Counted from the stretch's first letter, positions 36,317 through 45,873 are shown. The stretch is DNA of 64,000 bases from Oleispira sp051275515 (GCA_051275515.1 JBNMOT010000001.1:1-64000), one strand, 5' to 3'. Made by a program: numbers and translations. Notes: generated by a model not told the origin, from the sequence alone.

Positions 36317-37027
36317 CTAAGACGCTTTGATCGTCTTAATACCTTCTTGTGTTGCCAGTAATAGCGTATCAGCTGGGCGGATAGCAAATAAACCATTGGT
36401 GACCATGCCGGTCAGCTGGTTGATGTTTGCTTCTAATAGCGTGGGGGCAATACTAGAACCCGGCGCCATTTTGAAATGGTGTACATCTATAATTATGTTG
36501 CCGTTATCGGTAACGAACCCTTGGCGCAATACAGGATCGCCCCCCAGTTTAACCATTTCACGGGCAACATAGCTGCGCGCCATGGGAATAACTTCAACGG
36601 GCAGTGGAAATTTACCCATCACTTCAACCAGTTTGCTTTCATCGGCCACACAGACAAATTCTTTGGCAACAACCGCGACGATTTTCTCACGGGTTAGCGC
36701 CCCCCCGCCCCCCTTGATCATTTCGAGTTGGTGGTTGATCTCGTCTGCACCATCAACATAAAACTCAAGTTCAACCACTGAATTAAGATCATAAACGGGA
36801 ATGCCGTGGTTTTTTAAGCGTTCTGCGGTCGCTTCAGAGCTGGCAACAGCGCCATCAAACAAGTGCTTGAATTTGGCTAATGCATCAATAAAACAATTAG
36901 CCGTCGAACCCGTGCCTACGCCGATAACAGAATCAATCTCCAAGTGCGGTTTGATATACTCAGCGGCGGCTTTACCGACTGCAGCTTTTAATTGGTCTGA
37001 GGTTAATATATTCGCAAGTGATGACAT
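36317..37027 (-). CDS. rpiA: ribose-5-phosphate isomerase A
   Basis: Interconverts ribose-5-phosphate and ribulose-5-phosphate in the pentose phosphate pathway. The phosphate-binding GVGTGSTANCFIDAL, the DGADEIN motif with catalytic Asp/Glu and 'KGGGGALTREKIVA' are all intact. I use the ATG at 37027 (MSSLANILTSDQLK, 236 residues); the frame also allows a TTG at 37039, which is less likely. Divergent from ilvA with 121 bases between. Confidence 0.96.
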   Translation of the reverse strand: MSSLANILTSDQLKAAVGKAAAEYIKPHLEIDSVIGVGTGSTANCFIDALAKFKHLFDGAVASSEATAERLKNHGIPVYDLNSVVELEFYVDGADEINHQLEMIKGGGGALTREKIVAVVAKEFVCVADESKLVEVMGKFPLPVEVIPMARSYVAREMVKLGGDPVLRQGFVTDNGNIIIDVHHFKMAPGSSIAPTLLEANINQLTGMVTNGLFAIRPADTLLLATQEGIKTIKAS

Positions 37028-37148
37028 TGTTGGGCTCAAATAGATTTGTTATATTGGGTGTTTATGGAAAAACTAATTGCGTACGCAAGCATTGTAAATC
37101 CTTATTCGTTACAATGCTTGTATTCATACATCAAAAAAAGTATAGATC

Positions 37149-38708
37149 ATGACTGCTCGTGCTCCTGTTAATGGCAATCCCAAGTTATTAGACCGTTATA
37201 TCAAAAAGATTCTCTCGGCTAATATTTATGACGTAGCCATTGAATCTCCTTTGCATATTGCGCCTTTTTTATCTGAACGTATGGGTAATAATATTTGGGT
37301 AAAACGCGAAGACAAGCAGCCGGTATACTCGTTTAAGATTCGTGGTGCCTATAACAAGGTTGTTCAGCTTACTGATAAAGAGAAAGCAGCGGGTGTTGTC
37401 GCGGCTTCTGCGGGCAACCATGCTCAAGGTCTGGCATTAGCGTCGAGAGAATTGGGTATTAAGGCAACCATCGTGATGCCTTTGACCACCCCGGAAATTA
37501 AAGTAAAGTCTTGCAAGGCTTTTGGTGCGAAAGTGATTCTGCACGGAGATACTTTTGATGAAGCCTTTGCGTATTCGCAAAGCCTGGTTGAGGAAAAGGG
37601 TTTTACTTATATCCATCCCTATGACGATCCAGAGGTAATCGCAGGCCAAGGTACTATTGGTATGGAAATACTACGTCAGCTTAACGGTCCTATTGATACT
37701 ATTTTTGTGCCTGTTGGCGGCGGTGGCATTATCGCGGGTATCGCCGCGTATGTTAAATTTTTACGCCCTGAGATTAAGATCATCGGGGTTGAATCAACAG
37801 AATCTGCTTGTCTGCAGGCTGCTTTAGCCGCGGGCCGTCGCGTGAAGTTGCCTAGCGTTGGCATCTTTGCTGATGGTGTGGCGGTTGCTCAGATTGGTAA
37901 AAATACCTGGGATATCGCCCGTCATTATGTTGAAGAAGTGATTACTTGCACACCGGACGAGATATGCGCTGCGATTAAAGATATTTTTGATGATACCCGT
38001 GCGGTCTGCGAACCTGCCGGTGCGCTAAGTGTTGCTGGTATGAAAAAATACGTTGAGCGCGAAGGTATTAAAGGGGCGAACTTAGTGACGATTATGTGTG
38101 GTGCTAATGTCAACTTTGATCGTTTGCGCTATATCTCTGAAGTCGCGGAAATAGGTGAGGGTCGTGAAGCGATATTAGCCGTCACCATTCCTGAGCGTGC
38201 TGGCAGCTTCCAGCAGTTTTGTAGCTTATTAGGTAAACGTACGATTACTGAATTTAATTATCGTTATCGTGATGATAAGTCGGCCCAAATCTATGTGGGC
38301 GTTAAGGTGGGGGCGGAAAAAGATGCTCGTCAAAAATTATTGGCAGAACTAGACGCCAAGGCTTATCCGGTACTTGATTTAACCGAAGACGAAATTTCGA
38401 AATATCATATTCGCCATATGGTAGGTGGTCATGCGCCCGATTCGGTGAATGATGAGCTGCTCTATCGTTTTGAGTTTCCAGAGCGTCCAGGAGCTTTGTT
38501 GCAGTTCTTAAAAGTGCTAGGTAAGAAGTTTAATATTTCGTTGTTCCATTATCGCAACCACGGCGCGGCCAATGGTCGAGTATTAGTGGGTCTGCAAGTG
38601 CCTAAAGATAAGAACCAACAGAAAGAAGTTGAAACTTACTTAAAAGAGCTGAGTTATAACTATTGGAATGAGACGGAGAATCCCGCGTATCAACTGTTTT
38701 TACGTTGA
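37149..38708 (+). CDS. ilvA: biosynthetic threonine dehydratase
   Basis: PLP enzyme turning threonine into 2-oxobutanoate, first step to isoleucine. Lys63 in PVYSFKIRGAYNK carries PLP and the 'VPVGGGGIIAGIA' loop binds its phosphate. Two ACT-like regulatory domains follow from about residue 340 ('ERAGSFQQFCSLLGKRTITEFNYRY' and 'ERPGALLQFLKVLG'), which marks the biosynthetic, isoleucine-inhibited form rather than the short catabolic one. 519 residues is normal. It is followed by a terminator and starts opposite rpiA, the same arrangement as in Pseudomonas. Confidence 0.97.
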   Translation: MTARAPVNGNPKLLDRYIKKILSANIYDVAIESPLHIAPFLSERMGNNIWVKREDKQPVYSFKIRGAYNKVVQLTDKEKAAGVVAASAGNHAQGLALASRELGIKATIVMPLTTPEIKVKSCKAFGAKVILHGDTFDEAFAYSQSLVEEKGFTYIHPYDDPEVIAGQGTIGMEILRQLNGPIDTIFVPVGGGGIIAGIAAYVKFLRPEIKIIGVESTESACLQAALAAGRRVKLPSVGIFADGVAVAQIGKNTWDIARHYVEEVITCTPDEICAAIKDIFDDTRAVCEPAGALSVAGMKKYVEREGIKGANLVTIMCGANVNFDRLRYISEVAEIGEGREAILAVTIPERAGSFQQFCSLLGKRTITEFNYRYRDDKSAQIYVGVKVGAEKDARQKLLAELDAKAYPVLDLTEDEISKYHIRHMVGGHAPDSVNDELLYRFEFPERPGALLQFLKVLGKKFNISLFHYRNHGAANGRVLVGLQVPKDKNQQKEVETYLKELSYNYWNETENPAYQLFLR

Positions 38709-38715
38709 TAGAAAC

Positions 38716-38750
38716 AAAAAGGCTAACGGTTTTCAGTTAGCCTTTTTTTA
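38716..38750. terminator. bidirectional terminator shared by ilvA and the smr gene
   Basis: AAAAAGGCTAAC pairs with GTTAGCCTTTTT around an 8-base loop. It starts 8 bases after the ilvA stop, and its second half lies inside the last codons of the convergent smr-family gene. Confidence 0.88.
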
Positions 38751-39286
38751 TTCTGATTTCTTAACAGAACATAAAAAGCCCCCGTTCCGCCATCTTTTGG
38801 CTGAGCGGTATGGTAAGCCAAAACGTCGGGTAATTGAGGCAGCCAGTGAATAAGATAGCTTTTCAGCAACGCAGGATCTTCGATGTTACGATCTCCTTTA
38901 CCGGGCAGAATCAAGACAGTACGCAGATCGTATTTAACACAATCGTTAAGAAAGCTAAAAACTACCTCTCTAGCCTTGTCTATGGTCATTCTGTGTAGGT
39001 CTAAGCGTGCGTCAACGGGGTTCTTACCTTGGCGTAATCGTCGAAAAATATTATCTTGTATGCCATGACACCGATAGCCCAGTTCATCGTGTGGTTGCAC
39101 GCGCTCGACTGCATAATGCTGCAGGTGATTCAGGTCGGTACTTATTTGTTCTTGCGTCGCCGCCTTTTGACGAAGCTTGTGTGCTTCGGTCGTTTTATGC
39201 GGTTGTATCAAGTTGGCCTTCAGAACCTGTTTAATCTTTTTTATTCCCTGCATTTCTTGCAGGAAGAGCTCATCATCGTCTTTCAT
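38723..39286 (-). CDS. Smr domain protein (SmrA/YdaL-like)
   Basis: A 187-residue protein. The N-terminal half is basic and helical; the Smr domain starts near residue 95 with DARLDLHRMTIDKAREVV and continues with 'VLILPGKGD' and 'PKDGGTGAFYVLLR'. Smr domains are nucleases or RNA/DNA-binding modules. The usual TGxG/HGKG loop reads LPGKGD here, so the histidine is replaced by Pro, while LDLH is kept. Its last codons overlap the ilvA terminator. Confidence 0.88.
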   Translation of the reverse strand: MKDDDELFLQEMQGIKKIKQVLKANLIQPHKTTEAHKLRQKAATQEQISTDLNHLQHYAVERVQPHDELGYRCHGIQDNIFRRLRQGKNPVDARLDLHRMTIDKAREVVFSFLNDCVKYDLRTVLILPGKGDRNIEDPALLKSYLIHWLPQLPDVLAYHTAQPKDGGTGAFYVLLRNQNKKRLTENR

Positions 39287-39457
39287 ATCAGTCTAATCGG
39301 AATCTTGCGATGGAATAAGATCTGAGTATAACATCTTGTTAATTGACTCGAGCAAACTGACGTTTCTTTACTTATCTTCAGAATATGGTAAGCAACAAAA
39401 AATCTATATCACCTTTTTATACGTACGTACCATATGAAGACAATAAAAGGTTCGGCT

Positions 39458-39847
39458 ATGAAACAATTAATGATTGCATTGATGCTATCAATTGGCATTG
39501 GCTCTGTCGCAATGTCGGTGGGCGGTGAACATGGTCAGCGCCTAGATTGGGATCAGTTAAACCTCTCCGATTGGCAAACTTTAAAAGTGCAGACTATTCG
39601 CAAGACCTATCGAGAAGATTTTCAGCGTCTACGAAAGTATGAGATTGAGGCGCTAGACAAAAAGCGTCAAATGTTAATACTTCGTGATGTTATGGTCGCT
39701 CATGTTGAGCAGGTACTTTCTGCACAACAGAGCGCTCAAGCGAACGTTATGATTGTTGAGCAGGCAGAAAAACGGATAAACAAGCGTTTAAATTTATTGG
39801 CAGGTAAGTTTGATTTAACGTCTAAGCAACAAGTGACCATGCGTTAG
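39458..39847 (+). CDS. exported helical protein, unknown
   Basis: A 129-residue protein from the ATG at 39458, preceded by AAAAGG at good spacing (the frame also opens at 39434). The signal peptide is LMIALMLSIGIGSVAMS. The mature part is strongly helical and charged ('TYREDFQRLRKYEIEALDKKRQML'), like a coiled coil. No family recognised. It stands alone between divergent smr and convergent yqaA. Confidence 0.55.
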   Translation: MKQLMIALMLSIGIGSVAMSVGGEHGQRLDWDQLNLSDWQTLKVQTIRKTYREDFQRLRKYEIEALDKKRQMLILRDVMVAHVEQVLSAQQSAQANVMIVEQAEKRINKRLNLLAGKFDLTSKQQVTMR

Positions 39848-40063
39848 TGAGTAATAACTTAGTCCACAAGCCTAAACAGGAAATAGCGGCAGCCTTACTC
39901 TGATTAATCACCGCCACTATAGGATTGATAAAAGCGATCAGTGTATGTTCAATAGACTGTTCTCAGTCCAACTGGTGGAGTGGCAAAAGATCAAAAATCA
40001 GCCTATGAAATATCGAGCATTATAACATTCCTTGCTAGGCCAACTAACGAAGATGAACGTCAT

Positions 40064-40486
40064 CTAGTTAAACGTCCATTGGGCGAGCGCTATCAAAACA
40101 GCATAGCGTGCACCCTTGCCAATAGTGACGAGTAAAACGAATAATTTAAAATCAGTTTTTGCCAAACCAGCGACTAACGTAATTGGATCGCCAACGATGG
40201 GCAGCCAAGCTAATAATAAACTCCACACACCATAGCGATTATACAGTTTCTGTCCTTGCTGCCATGAGCGAGCATTCTGATACTTATGGGTTATATATCC
40301 ACGTGCCCAATATCCGATCACATAGTTAATACAGCTGCCCAAGACATTGCCAAAGGTGGCTATTAGCCACAATAATCCGATAGTATGGCCTTGCTCTAAC
40401 AAAGCGATCAGTACGACTTCAGATCCCATTGGGAAAAGTGTTGCAGCGATTAACGCACTAAAAAATAATCCAATTAACGCCATCAA
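40064..40486 (-). CDS. YqaA family membrane protein (DedA-like fold)
   Basis: A 140-residue inner membrane protein with about four helices. 'LFPMGSEVVLIALLEQG' and 'FGNVLGSCINYVIGYWARG' followed by 'LAWLPIVGDPITLVAGLAK' are the YqaA hallmarks within the SNARE-associated/VTT domain group. These proteins are linked to lipid carrier handling, but YqaA itself has no settled function. It follows the 2H phosphoesterase gene by 3 bases. Confidence 0.88.
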   Translation of the reverse strand: MMALIGLFFSALIAATLFPMGSEVVLIALLEQGHTIGLLWLIATFGNVLGSCINYVIGYWARGYITHKYQNARSWQQGQKLYNRYGVWSLLLAWLPIVGDPITLVAGLAKTDFKLFVLLVTIGKGARYAVLIALAQWTFN

Positions 40487-40489
40487 TTT

Positions 40490-41134
40490 TTAGTCATTCC
40501 TCTTATTAGTTTTATTAGTAAATGCATCGAACACAATACGATGAAGTACTTTATAGGGCCCTTGGATTTCGTGAGTATCATATTGTGCAAAGACAATGTC
40601 ACTCACAATAAACGCTGTATTCAGCGCTTTTATGTCAGCAAGTCGTGGCAGTATATCTACTGTTTTGTAGGCTTTATTATAAAAGCCAAGAGTCACATGG
40701 GGTACATACTCACTTGGGTCTTGTTCTTTACAGATAGTATTCAATAGCGTGCGGAGTTTCTCTAACGAATGGGATGGATCTGAAATAGAAAGATAAGGCG
40801 CCGTAGAAAAACTATCAGCATGCGATAAGTTTAAAGAAAAGTGGGTCAGGGCACTTTCTTTAAGTGTCTTAATTTGTTGTTGCAGTGAGGCCTGGGTGAA
40901 GTGTTGTTCGTCCAGCAAGCCTGACGCACTTAATGTCAGGTGAGGTTGGCGTAAATAATGGGGGTGTAATGTATCAGCCAGTTGTTGCTGAGAGTTTTGT
41001 ATTTGTTGAAGGCAGACTTTGTTATGTATTTCAATGGCCCAAAAACCATAGTGTTTAATGCCTTGATGCCATTCAAAAAAGTCACGCAGCTCTGCTGGCT
41101 GCGTGACTTCTTCATCTAAGAATAGATCATTCAC
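40490..41134 (-). CDS. 2H phosphoesterase, 2'-5' RNA ligase (LigT/ThpR)-like
   Basis: A 214-residue soluble protein with the two diagnostic motifs HLTLSA (about residues 65-70) and HVTLGF (about 145-150), each HxTx, which form the active site of 2H phosphoesterases. Members act on 2',3'-cyclic phosphates or related bonds in RNA or nucleotides. The natural substrate is unknown. It lies 9 bases after the DUF481 gene and 3 before yqaA, so these three may form an operon. Confidence 0.8.
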   Translation of the reverse strand: MNDLFLDEEVTQPAELRDFFEWHQGIKHYGFWAIEIHNKVCLQQIQNSQQQLADTLHPHYLRQPHLTLSASGLLDEQHFTQASLQQQIKTLKESALTHFSLNLSHADSFSTAPYLSISDPSHSLEKLRTLLNTICKEQDPSEYVPHVTLGFYNKAYKTVDILPRLADIKALNTAFIVSDIVFAQYDTHEIQGPYKVLHRIVFDAFTNKTNKRND

Positions 41135-41143
41135 TATCAGCGA

Positions 41144-41923
41144 TTAAAAACTATAAACGAGAGTCACACCGACAAGAGAATCTGTATTCTTTTTGTCTTC
41201 CGGTACGTCTGTCGTGTGCTTTACTTGATAATTAATTTTCATGGCCAGCTGGCCAGTTAATGTACTTTGTATACCCATGTCTGATTTATATACAATTTTT
41301 GTATCGCCGCCTTCAGCGGTAAGTTTCTCGCTGAACGTAGCGCTTTTACTTAGGTTGACTAACAGCGTTAAGCTTGCACGTGCGATGGCTTCTTCTTCTA
41401 TTTTATTCCCTTCTTCATTGCGTTCTTCTAATGCACCGCGACGGTAACCCGGACCAATTTCTAGATCTAATTTCCCCTGCTTATCAGCCCAAGCGTGGTA
41501 ACCATAACCAACTGACAAACTACTTTGATATTGGTAACCATTAAAGCGATCATCTTCGTACGATAATACCGACGCGACATAACTGAGTTTTCCAAGAGAG
41601 AAATCATGCTCTATTTCAGCAATATATCTTTCCTTTGATGAGTCACCATCTTCTTCACTATTGAGCACTTCTAAGTTGAGTGATGTCGTAACAGGTTCAC
41701 GTTGACGCTGAAGAGTGAACTTACCATTAAAGCTTTGAGTATCGCTATTACCGCTGGTTTGAATAAAACCCAGCTCTGCATTACCTGACCAAACGCTTTC
41801 TGCGGGTACTGCAGTGGTTTCTGAATCTGTAAGTGGCGCATCGGTCTCCTCTGCTTGGCTCAGGTTTGGCAGTAGTAACAAACCGGTAAATAAACGAGAG
41901 GCTAATAATGTTTTCTTCATCAT
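41144..41923 (-). CDS. DUF481 outer membrane protein (YdiY-like)
   Basis: A 259-residue protein from MMKKTLLASRLF (41923; the frame opens 18 bases earlier), with signal peptide ending near 'LSQA' and a C-terminal aromatic (TLVYSF). The mature part begins with an acidic linker and then 'WSGNAELGFIQTSGNSDTQSF', the DUF481 hallmark also found in salt-induced YdiY. A beta-barrel of unknown role. Confidence 0.87.
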   Translation of the reverse strand: MMKKTLLASRLFTGLLLLPNLSQAEETDAPLTDSETTAVPAESVWSGNAELGFIQTSGNSDTQSFNGKFTLQRQREPVTTSLNLEVLNSEEDGDSSKERYIAEIEHDFSLGKLSYVASVLSYEDDRFNGYQYQSSLSVGYGYHAWADKQGKLDLEIGPGYRRGALEERNEEGNKIEEEAIARASLTLLVNLSKSATFSEKLTAEGGDTKIVYKSDMGIQSTLTGQLAMKINYQVKHTTDVPEDKKNTDSLVGVTLVYSF

Positions 41924-42117
41924 AATTTCTTTACTGTTCAATTCAATTAGAGTGTTAATTTATAGACTGTTCATTGTAATGCACTTAGATCGGAGAGTAA
42001 TTTAGAGTATTTTATAGCTTTTGTAAAAGTGTGTGCGTCAGTTTTGACAGCATTTAACGTTTGCCGGTCTGTTAATGGAACAATGAGTTCGAACCGTGTG
42101 ATTGTTGATCTGCTATT

Positions 42118-43533
42118 ATGAGCATCATAGAAGTGAAAATATCTAATTGTGGTGTGCATGTGAGAGATGAGATTGTTTCAGCCCCGGTGGGTGGTGTTCT
42201 TTATAAGCTGACATTGCCTATGGTTATCGGCATTGTTGCCGTATTTTTCTTTAATTTAGTAGATACATTTTTTATTTCATTGTTAGGAACGCAGAGCTTA
42301 GCGGCCGTGAGTTTTACTATGCCGATTGCAATGATCGTTATGAACTTGGCTATCGGTTTAGGGATCGCATCATCGGCTTTGATTGCGCGCGCATCTGGGT
42401 CTCGTGACCTCACTCTGGCACAACATTATGTTAGCGCTACTCTATTATTAACACTGGCCATTGCTGCTTTAATGTTGATATTAGGGCTGTGGTTTAATGA
42501 TGAATTATTTTTGCTGTTGGGCGCTGATACAGAATTATTACCGTTAATTTGGCAATATATGCAGTTTTGGTGGCCAGGCGTTGTCGTGATGATGTTGATG
42601 ATCGTGATCAATAGTTGCATGCGGGCGGTGGGTAATACCAAGTTACCTAGCCTGATGATGTTGGGTTCGGCCGTATTAAATGCGATTCTCGACCCGATAT
42701 TGATTTTCGGTATCGGTCCCATAGAGGGTATGGGCGTAGCGGGGGCTGCCCTCGCCAGCACTTTGTGTTGGCTAATTGTGGTCATCGTGATGATGTATTC
42801 TTTGGCTAAAATTAATTTATTGCACTGGGGAGCATTAACGTTTTCCGGGTTGGTGAGTATTTGGCAGCGCTTAATGTCGCTGGGTATTCCTGCGATTATT
42901 ACCAATGTATTAGTCCCAGTGGCGAGTGCTTTTTTATTGATTATGATTGCGCCGATGGGAGAGCAATCGGTTGCTGCTTTCGGTGTGGGCGCCAGAATTG
43001 AACCTTTTGTGATTGTAGTAATTTTAGCGTTAACGTCGACAATCCCCGTGTTTGTTGGGCAAAATTTTGCAGCAGGTCAGCACGCTAGAATCTGGGAAGC
43101 CCTGTCGATTGCGGTACGTTTTATTTTAGTTTGGCAACTCTTTGTATGGTTAGCGCTGTGGGTTCTGTCACCCTTTCTGGCGACCATTTTTTCTCAAGAC
43201 CCCGTCGTGATTGATGATATTGTGAATTATCTAATGATAATGCCAATCGGTTATGCGGGTATGGGGATTGTACTGTGTGCGAACTCGGCCTTAAATGCGC
43301 TGCAAAAAACCAGTATTTCAATGCTGTTAAACTTCGTCAGGCTCACTGCTTTTTACGTGCCACTGGCGTGGCTTGGAGGGCATTATTATGGTTTTGAAGG
43401 TTTATTAATGGGAGCGTCGGTCGGTAATCTAATCGCAGGCTTTATTGTTTGGGGCCTGATACGACGTGCGCAAACCAAGGAGGCCTTTGGTGTGCGTAAT
43501 TATTCGATTGAGTTGGATGTTGAGCTATCATAA
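42118..43533 (+). CDS. MATE family efflux transporter
   Basis: A 471-residue inner membrane protein with about 12 helices in two related halves. 'YKLTLPMVIGIVAVFFFNLVDTFFISLLGTQSLAAVSFTMPI' is the typical MATE N-terminal repeat, and 'RAVGNTKLPSLMMLGSAVLNAILDPILIFG' the conserved middle part. It should exchange cations for drugs or metabolites. The ATG at 42118 has only a weak ribosome binding site; a GTG at 42157 is another option. The last 34 bases overlap the convergent DUF962 gene. Confidence 0.92.
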   Translation: MSIIEVKISNCGVHVRDEIVSAPVGGVLYKLTLPMVIGIVAVFFFNLVDTFFISLLGTQSLAAVSFTMPIAMIVMNLAIGLGIASSALIARASGSRDLTLAQHYVSATLLLTLAIAALMLILGLWFNDELFLLLGADTELLPLIWQYMQFWWPGVVVMMLMIVINSCMRAVGNTKLPSLMMLGSAVLNAILDPILIFGIGPIEGMGVAGAALASTLCWLIVVIVMMYSLAKINLLHWGALTFSGLVSIWQRLMSLGIPAIITNVLVPVASAFLLIMIAPMGEQSVAAFGVGARIEPFVIVVILALTSTIPVFVGQNFAAGQHARIWEALSIAVRFILVWQLFVWLALWVLSPFLATIFSQDPVVIDDIVNYLMIMPIGYAGMGIVLCANSALNALQKTSISMLLNFVRLTAFYVPLAWLGGHYYGFEGLLMGASVGNLIAGFIVWGLIRRAQTKEAFGVRNYSIELDVELS

Positions 43534-43856
43534 GGCTTCTGACGGAAGCGACCTAAAATGAAATCCTTGTACATAACCCAGTCGCCCGCAAAGCTATACA
43601 GCGGATATTTAAAGGTGGCGGGGCGGTTGTGTTCTATAAAGAAGTGAGCGACCCAAGCAAAACCGTAGCCCATTAACGGCATAAACCACAAGGCCATGTA
43701 ATTGCCACTGACGGTTGCATAGGCAATAATTGCTAATATTCCTGTACTGCCTATGTAGTGAAACGCACGACACATCGGATGGCGGTGTTCTCTGAGATAA
43801 AATGGGTAAAATTCGGCAAACGATGCGAAGCGTCTTTCTTCAGTGGTATCCGTCAT
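43500..43856 (-). CDS. DUF962/Mpo1-like membrane protein
   Basis: A 118-residue protein with the family marks 'FYPFYLREHRHPMCRAFHYIGS', where His residues are the iron ligands in Mpo1-type dioxygenases, and 'GYGFAWVAHFFIEHNRPATFKYPLYSFAGDW'. Two or three membrane helices lie between. The yeast relative Mpo1 oxidises 2-hydroxy fatty acids; the bacterial role is open. The C-terminal tail overlaps the MATE gene on the other strand. Confidence 0.88.
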   Translation of the reverse strand: MTDTTEERRFASFAEFYPFYLREHRHPMCRAFHYIGSTGILAIIAYATVSGNYMALWFMPLMGYGFAWVAHFFIEHNRPATFKYPLYSFAGDWVMYKDFILGRFRQKPYDSSTSNSIE

Positions 43857-43980
43857 ATTAGGCTCTTTCTAATTATTCTTTTCTTTAGAGTATTACTTTG
43901 TGCATAGTTGAGCAATTTAAAAAGTGATAACACTTAAATTATCTAAAAATAACAGTTCTAGGTGGATAGTGAAAGAGTAT

Positions 43981-44013
43981 GAATTTGACCCATTATGACC
44001 ATGGGCCAAATTC
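43981..44013. repeat. imperfect inverted repeat after pgi
   Basis: GAATTTG-A-CCCAT and ATGGG-C-CAAATTC form a 13-position stem with one mismatch and a 7-base loop. It is 27 bases past the pgi stop and has no clear T-run, so it may be a weak terminator or a message-protecting hairpin. Confidence 0.5.
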
Positions 44014-44039
44014 ATTTAGTCATCCGTTTATTACGGGTA

Positions 44040-45692
44040 TTACAATAAATCCTGCATCTTTTTATAGGCTTGCACTAGGCCGCTGGTGGAACTGTCAAAG
44101 TCTGCACTACTGACTCGTCCCTCTAACGCGGCTAAGACGTTATTACCCATGTCTTTACCGAGTTCCACGCCCCATTGATCAAATGAGTTAATACCCCAAA
44201 TCATGCCTTGAGCGGCCACCTTGTGTTCGTAGAGTGCAATTAAGGCGCCGACGGAATGAGGCGTCGATTTCGGGAAGTAGAGAGTATTGCTTGGGCGGTT
44301 ACCAGGAATAATTTTTTGTGCAGCTAATGCGATTGCTTCACCTTCACTCATGCCTGCGGCTAAGCATTCATCCATTGCTTGTTGCTCTGTCTTACCCGTT
44401 AATAACGCTTGGCTTTGTGACAGTGCATTGGACACCAGCATAGCGTGGAAATTATCAATGGGGTTATGACTGCGCATCGGCATAATAAAATCACTGGGCG
44501 AAAAGTGGGTGCCTTGGTGCAGTAGCTGGTGGTAAGCATGCTGACCGTTAGAACCCACTCCGCCCCAGATAATCGGCCCAGTATGATAATCTACTTTGCG
44601 TCCATCCATGCCAATGGACTTGCCGTTACTTTCCATATCCAGTTGTTGTAAGTGGGCAGGTAAGCCCCGCAGATAATGGTCGTATGGCAAAATAGCTTGG
44701 GAGTTAATACCAAAGAAGTTTACATACCAAACGCCCAGCAATGCCATGATAACGGGCATATTTTTTTCCATCGGTGCGGTGCGAAAGTGTTCATCCATTT
44801 CATGAGCACCGCGCAGCATGTCACGAAAATTATCGATGCCTATCGCAAGCGCCAGTGGCAAGCCAATGGCTGACCAAAGTGAGTAACGTCCACCGACCCA
44901 ATCCCACATAGGGAATATATTTTCTTCGGCGATACCAAACTCAACGGCTTTTTCTACGTTGGCAGAAACGGCGGCAAAGTGTTTCGGTAAATCATCCACT
45001 TCGCCGCCATTTTCGAGAAACCACTGACGACACGCGAGTGCATTTTTTAGCGTTTCTTGAGTATCAAAAGATTTTGACTGAACGATGAATAGTGTACTTT
45101 CAGGGTTCAGGTGCTTCAAAATCTCGGTAATATGTGAACCATCGATGTTCGCGAGGTAGTGCACATTAATTTGGTTATCGTTATACGGTTTTAATGCACT
45201 AGAGGCCAGTTTTGGCCCTAAAAATGAGCCGCCAATACCGATAGAGACCACGTCGGTAAAAGGTTTGTTGGAATAGCCGCGCCAGTGCTTACGACGCACT
45301 TTCCAGCAGAATTCTTCCATGCGATTCATGGTATCGCGCACTTCTGGCATGACATCGACACCGTTAACCATCACGGGGCGATCACTGTAGTTTCTCAGTG
45401 CGGTGTGAAGTACTGGGCGATGCTCACTGCGATTAACCAACTCTCCTTCAAATAGGGCTTTGATTTGACCTGACAGGTCTCGCTTCTTTGCTAACTGAGT
45501 GAGCAGATCCATGGTTTCGGTGGTGATGCGGTTTTTAGAATAATCTAACGTTAGGCCAGCGGCTTCTATATTGAAACGGTCAAAACGTTGGCTATCTTGC
45601 TTGAACCAATCCACCATATGTTGCGGGTGGATGTCAGTGAAGTGATGTTGTAATTGTTGCCAGATGTCGAGACGTTTTAGCGGTGTGCTCAT
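44040..45692 (-). CDS. pgi: glucose-6-phosphate isomerase
   Basis: Interconverts glucose-6-phosphate and fructose-6-phosphate. I use the ATG at 45692 (MSTPLKRLDIWQQL) because GAGGATAG lies directly before it; the frame opens 12 bases earlier. The PGI signatures GRYSLWSAIGLPLAL and NSFDQWGVELGK are complete, and 550 residues is the normal length. Its place after panD matches the Pseudomonas order, but it is set off from panD by a terminator. Confidence 0.97.
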   Translation of the reverse strand: MSTPLKRLDIWQQLQHHFTDIHPQHMVDWFKQDSQRFDRFNIEAAGLTLDYSKNRITTETMDLLTQLAKKRDLSGQIKALFEGELVNRSEHRPVLHTALRNYSDRPVMVNGVDVMPEVRDTMNRMEEFCWKVRRKHWRGYSNKPFTDVVSIGIGGSFLGPKLASSALKPYNDNQINVHYLANIDGSHITEILKHLNPESTLFIVQSKSFDTQETLKNALACRQWFLENGGEVDDLPKHFAAVSANVEKAVEFGIAEENIFPMWDWVGGRYSLWSAIGLPLALAIGIDNFRDMLRGAHEMDEHFRTAPMEKNMPVIMALLGVWYVNFFGINSQAILPYDHYLRGLPAHLQQLDMESNGKSIGMDGRKVDYHTGPIIWGGVGSNGQHAYHQLLHQGTHFSPSDFIMPMRSHNPIDNFHAMLVSNALSQSQALLTGKTEQQAMDECLAAGMSEGEAIALAAQKIIPGNRPSNTLYFPKSTPHSVGALIALYEHKVAAQGMIWGINSFDQWGVELGKDMGNNVLAALEGRVSSADFDSSTSGLVQAYKKMQDLL

Positions 45693-45805
45693 AACTATCC
45701 TCATATGAGTCGAATATAATTATTCGCTAAAGTATAAGCGTTTGTGCTGGGTTGGGACAGTGGGAAAAGTATGCAATTGGCGATCAATGGGGTTATTAAG
45801 GAAAC

Positions 45806-45836
45806 AGAAACAAAAACGCCACAGTGATTGTGGCGT
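45806..45836 (-). terminator. terminator of the folK-panB-panC-panD run
   Basis: On the minus strand, an 8-base perfect stem ACGCCACA/TGTGGCGT with a 5-base loop is followed by TTTTTGTTTC. It lies about 40 bases past panD. Confidence 0.8.
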
Positions 45837-45873
45837 ATGAGTCGTCAAGTGTTTGCAATCGAATTAGAATCGC

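Noticed and set aside
37028..37039. TTG start for rpiA
   Set aside because: The ATG 12 bases further in gives the typical N-terminus.
42426..42905. Minus-strand 159-codon frame opposite the MATE gene
   Set aside because: Antisense shadow of a hydrophobic coding region; Ile/Asn/Pro-rich with no family match.
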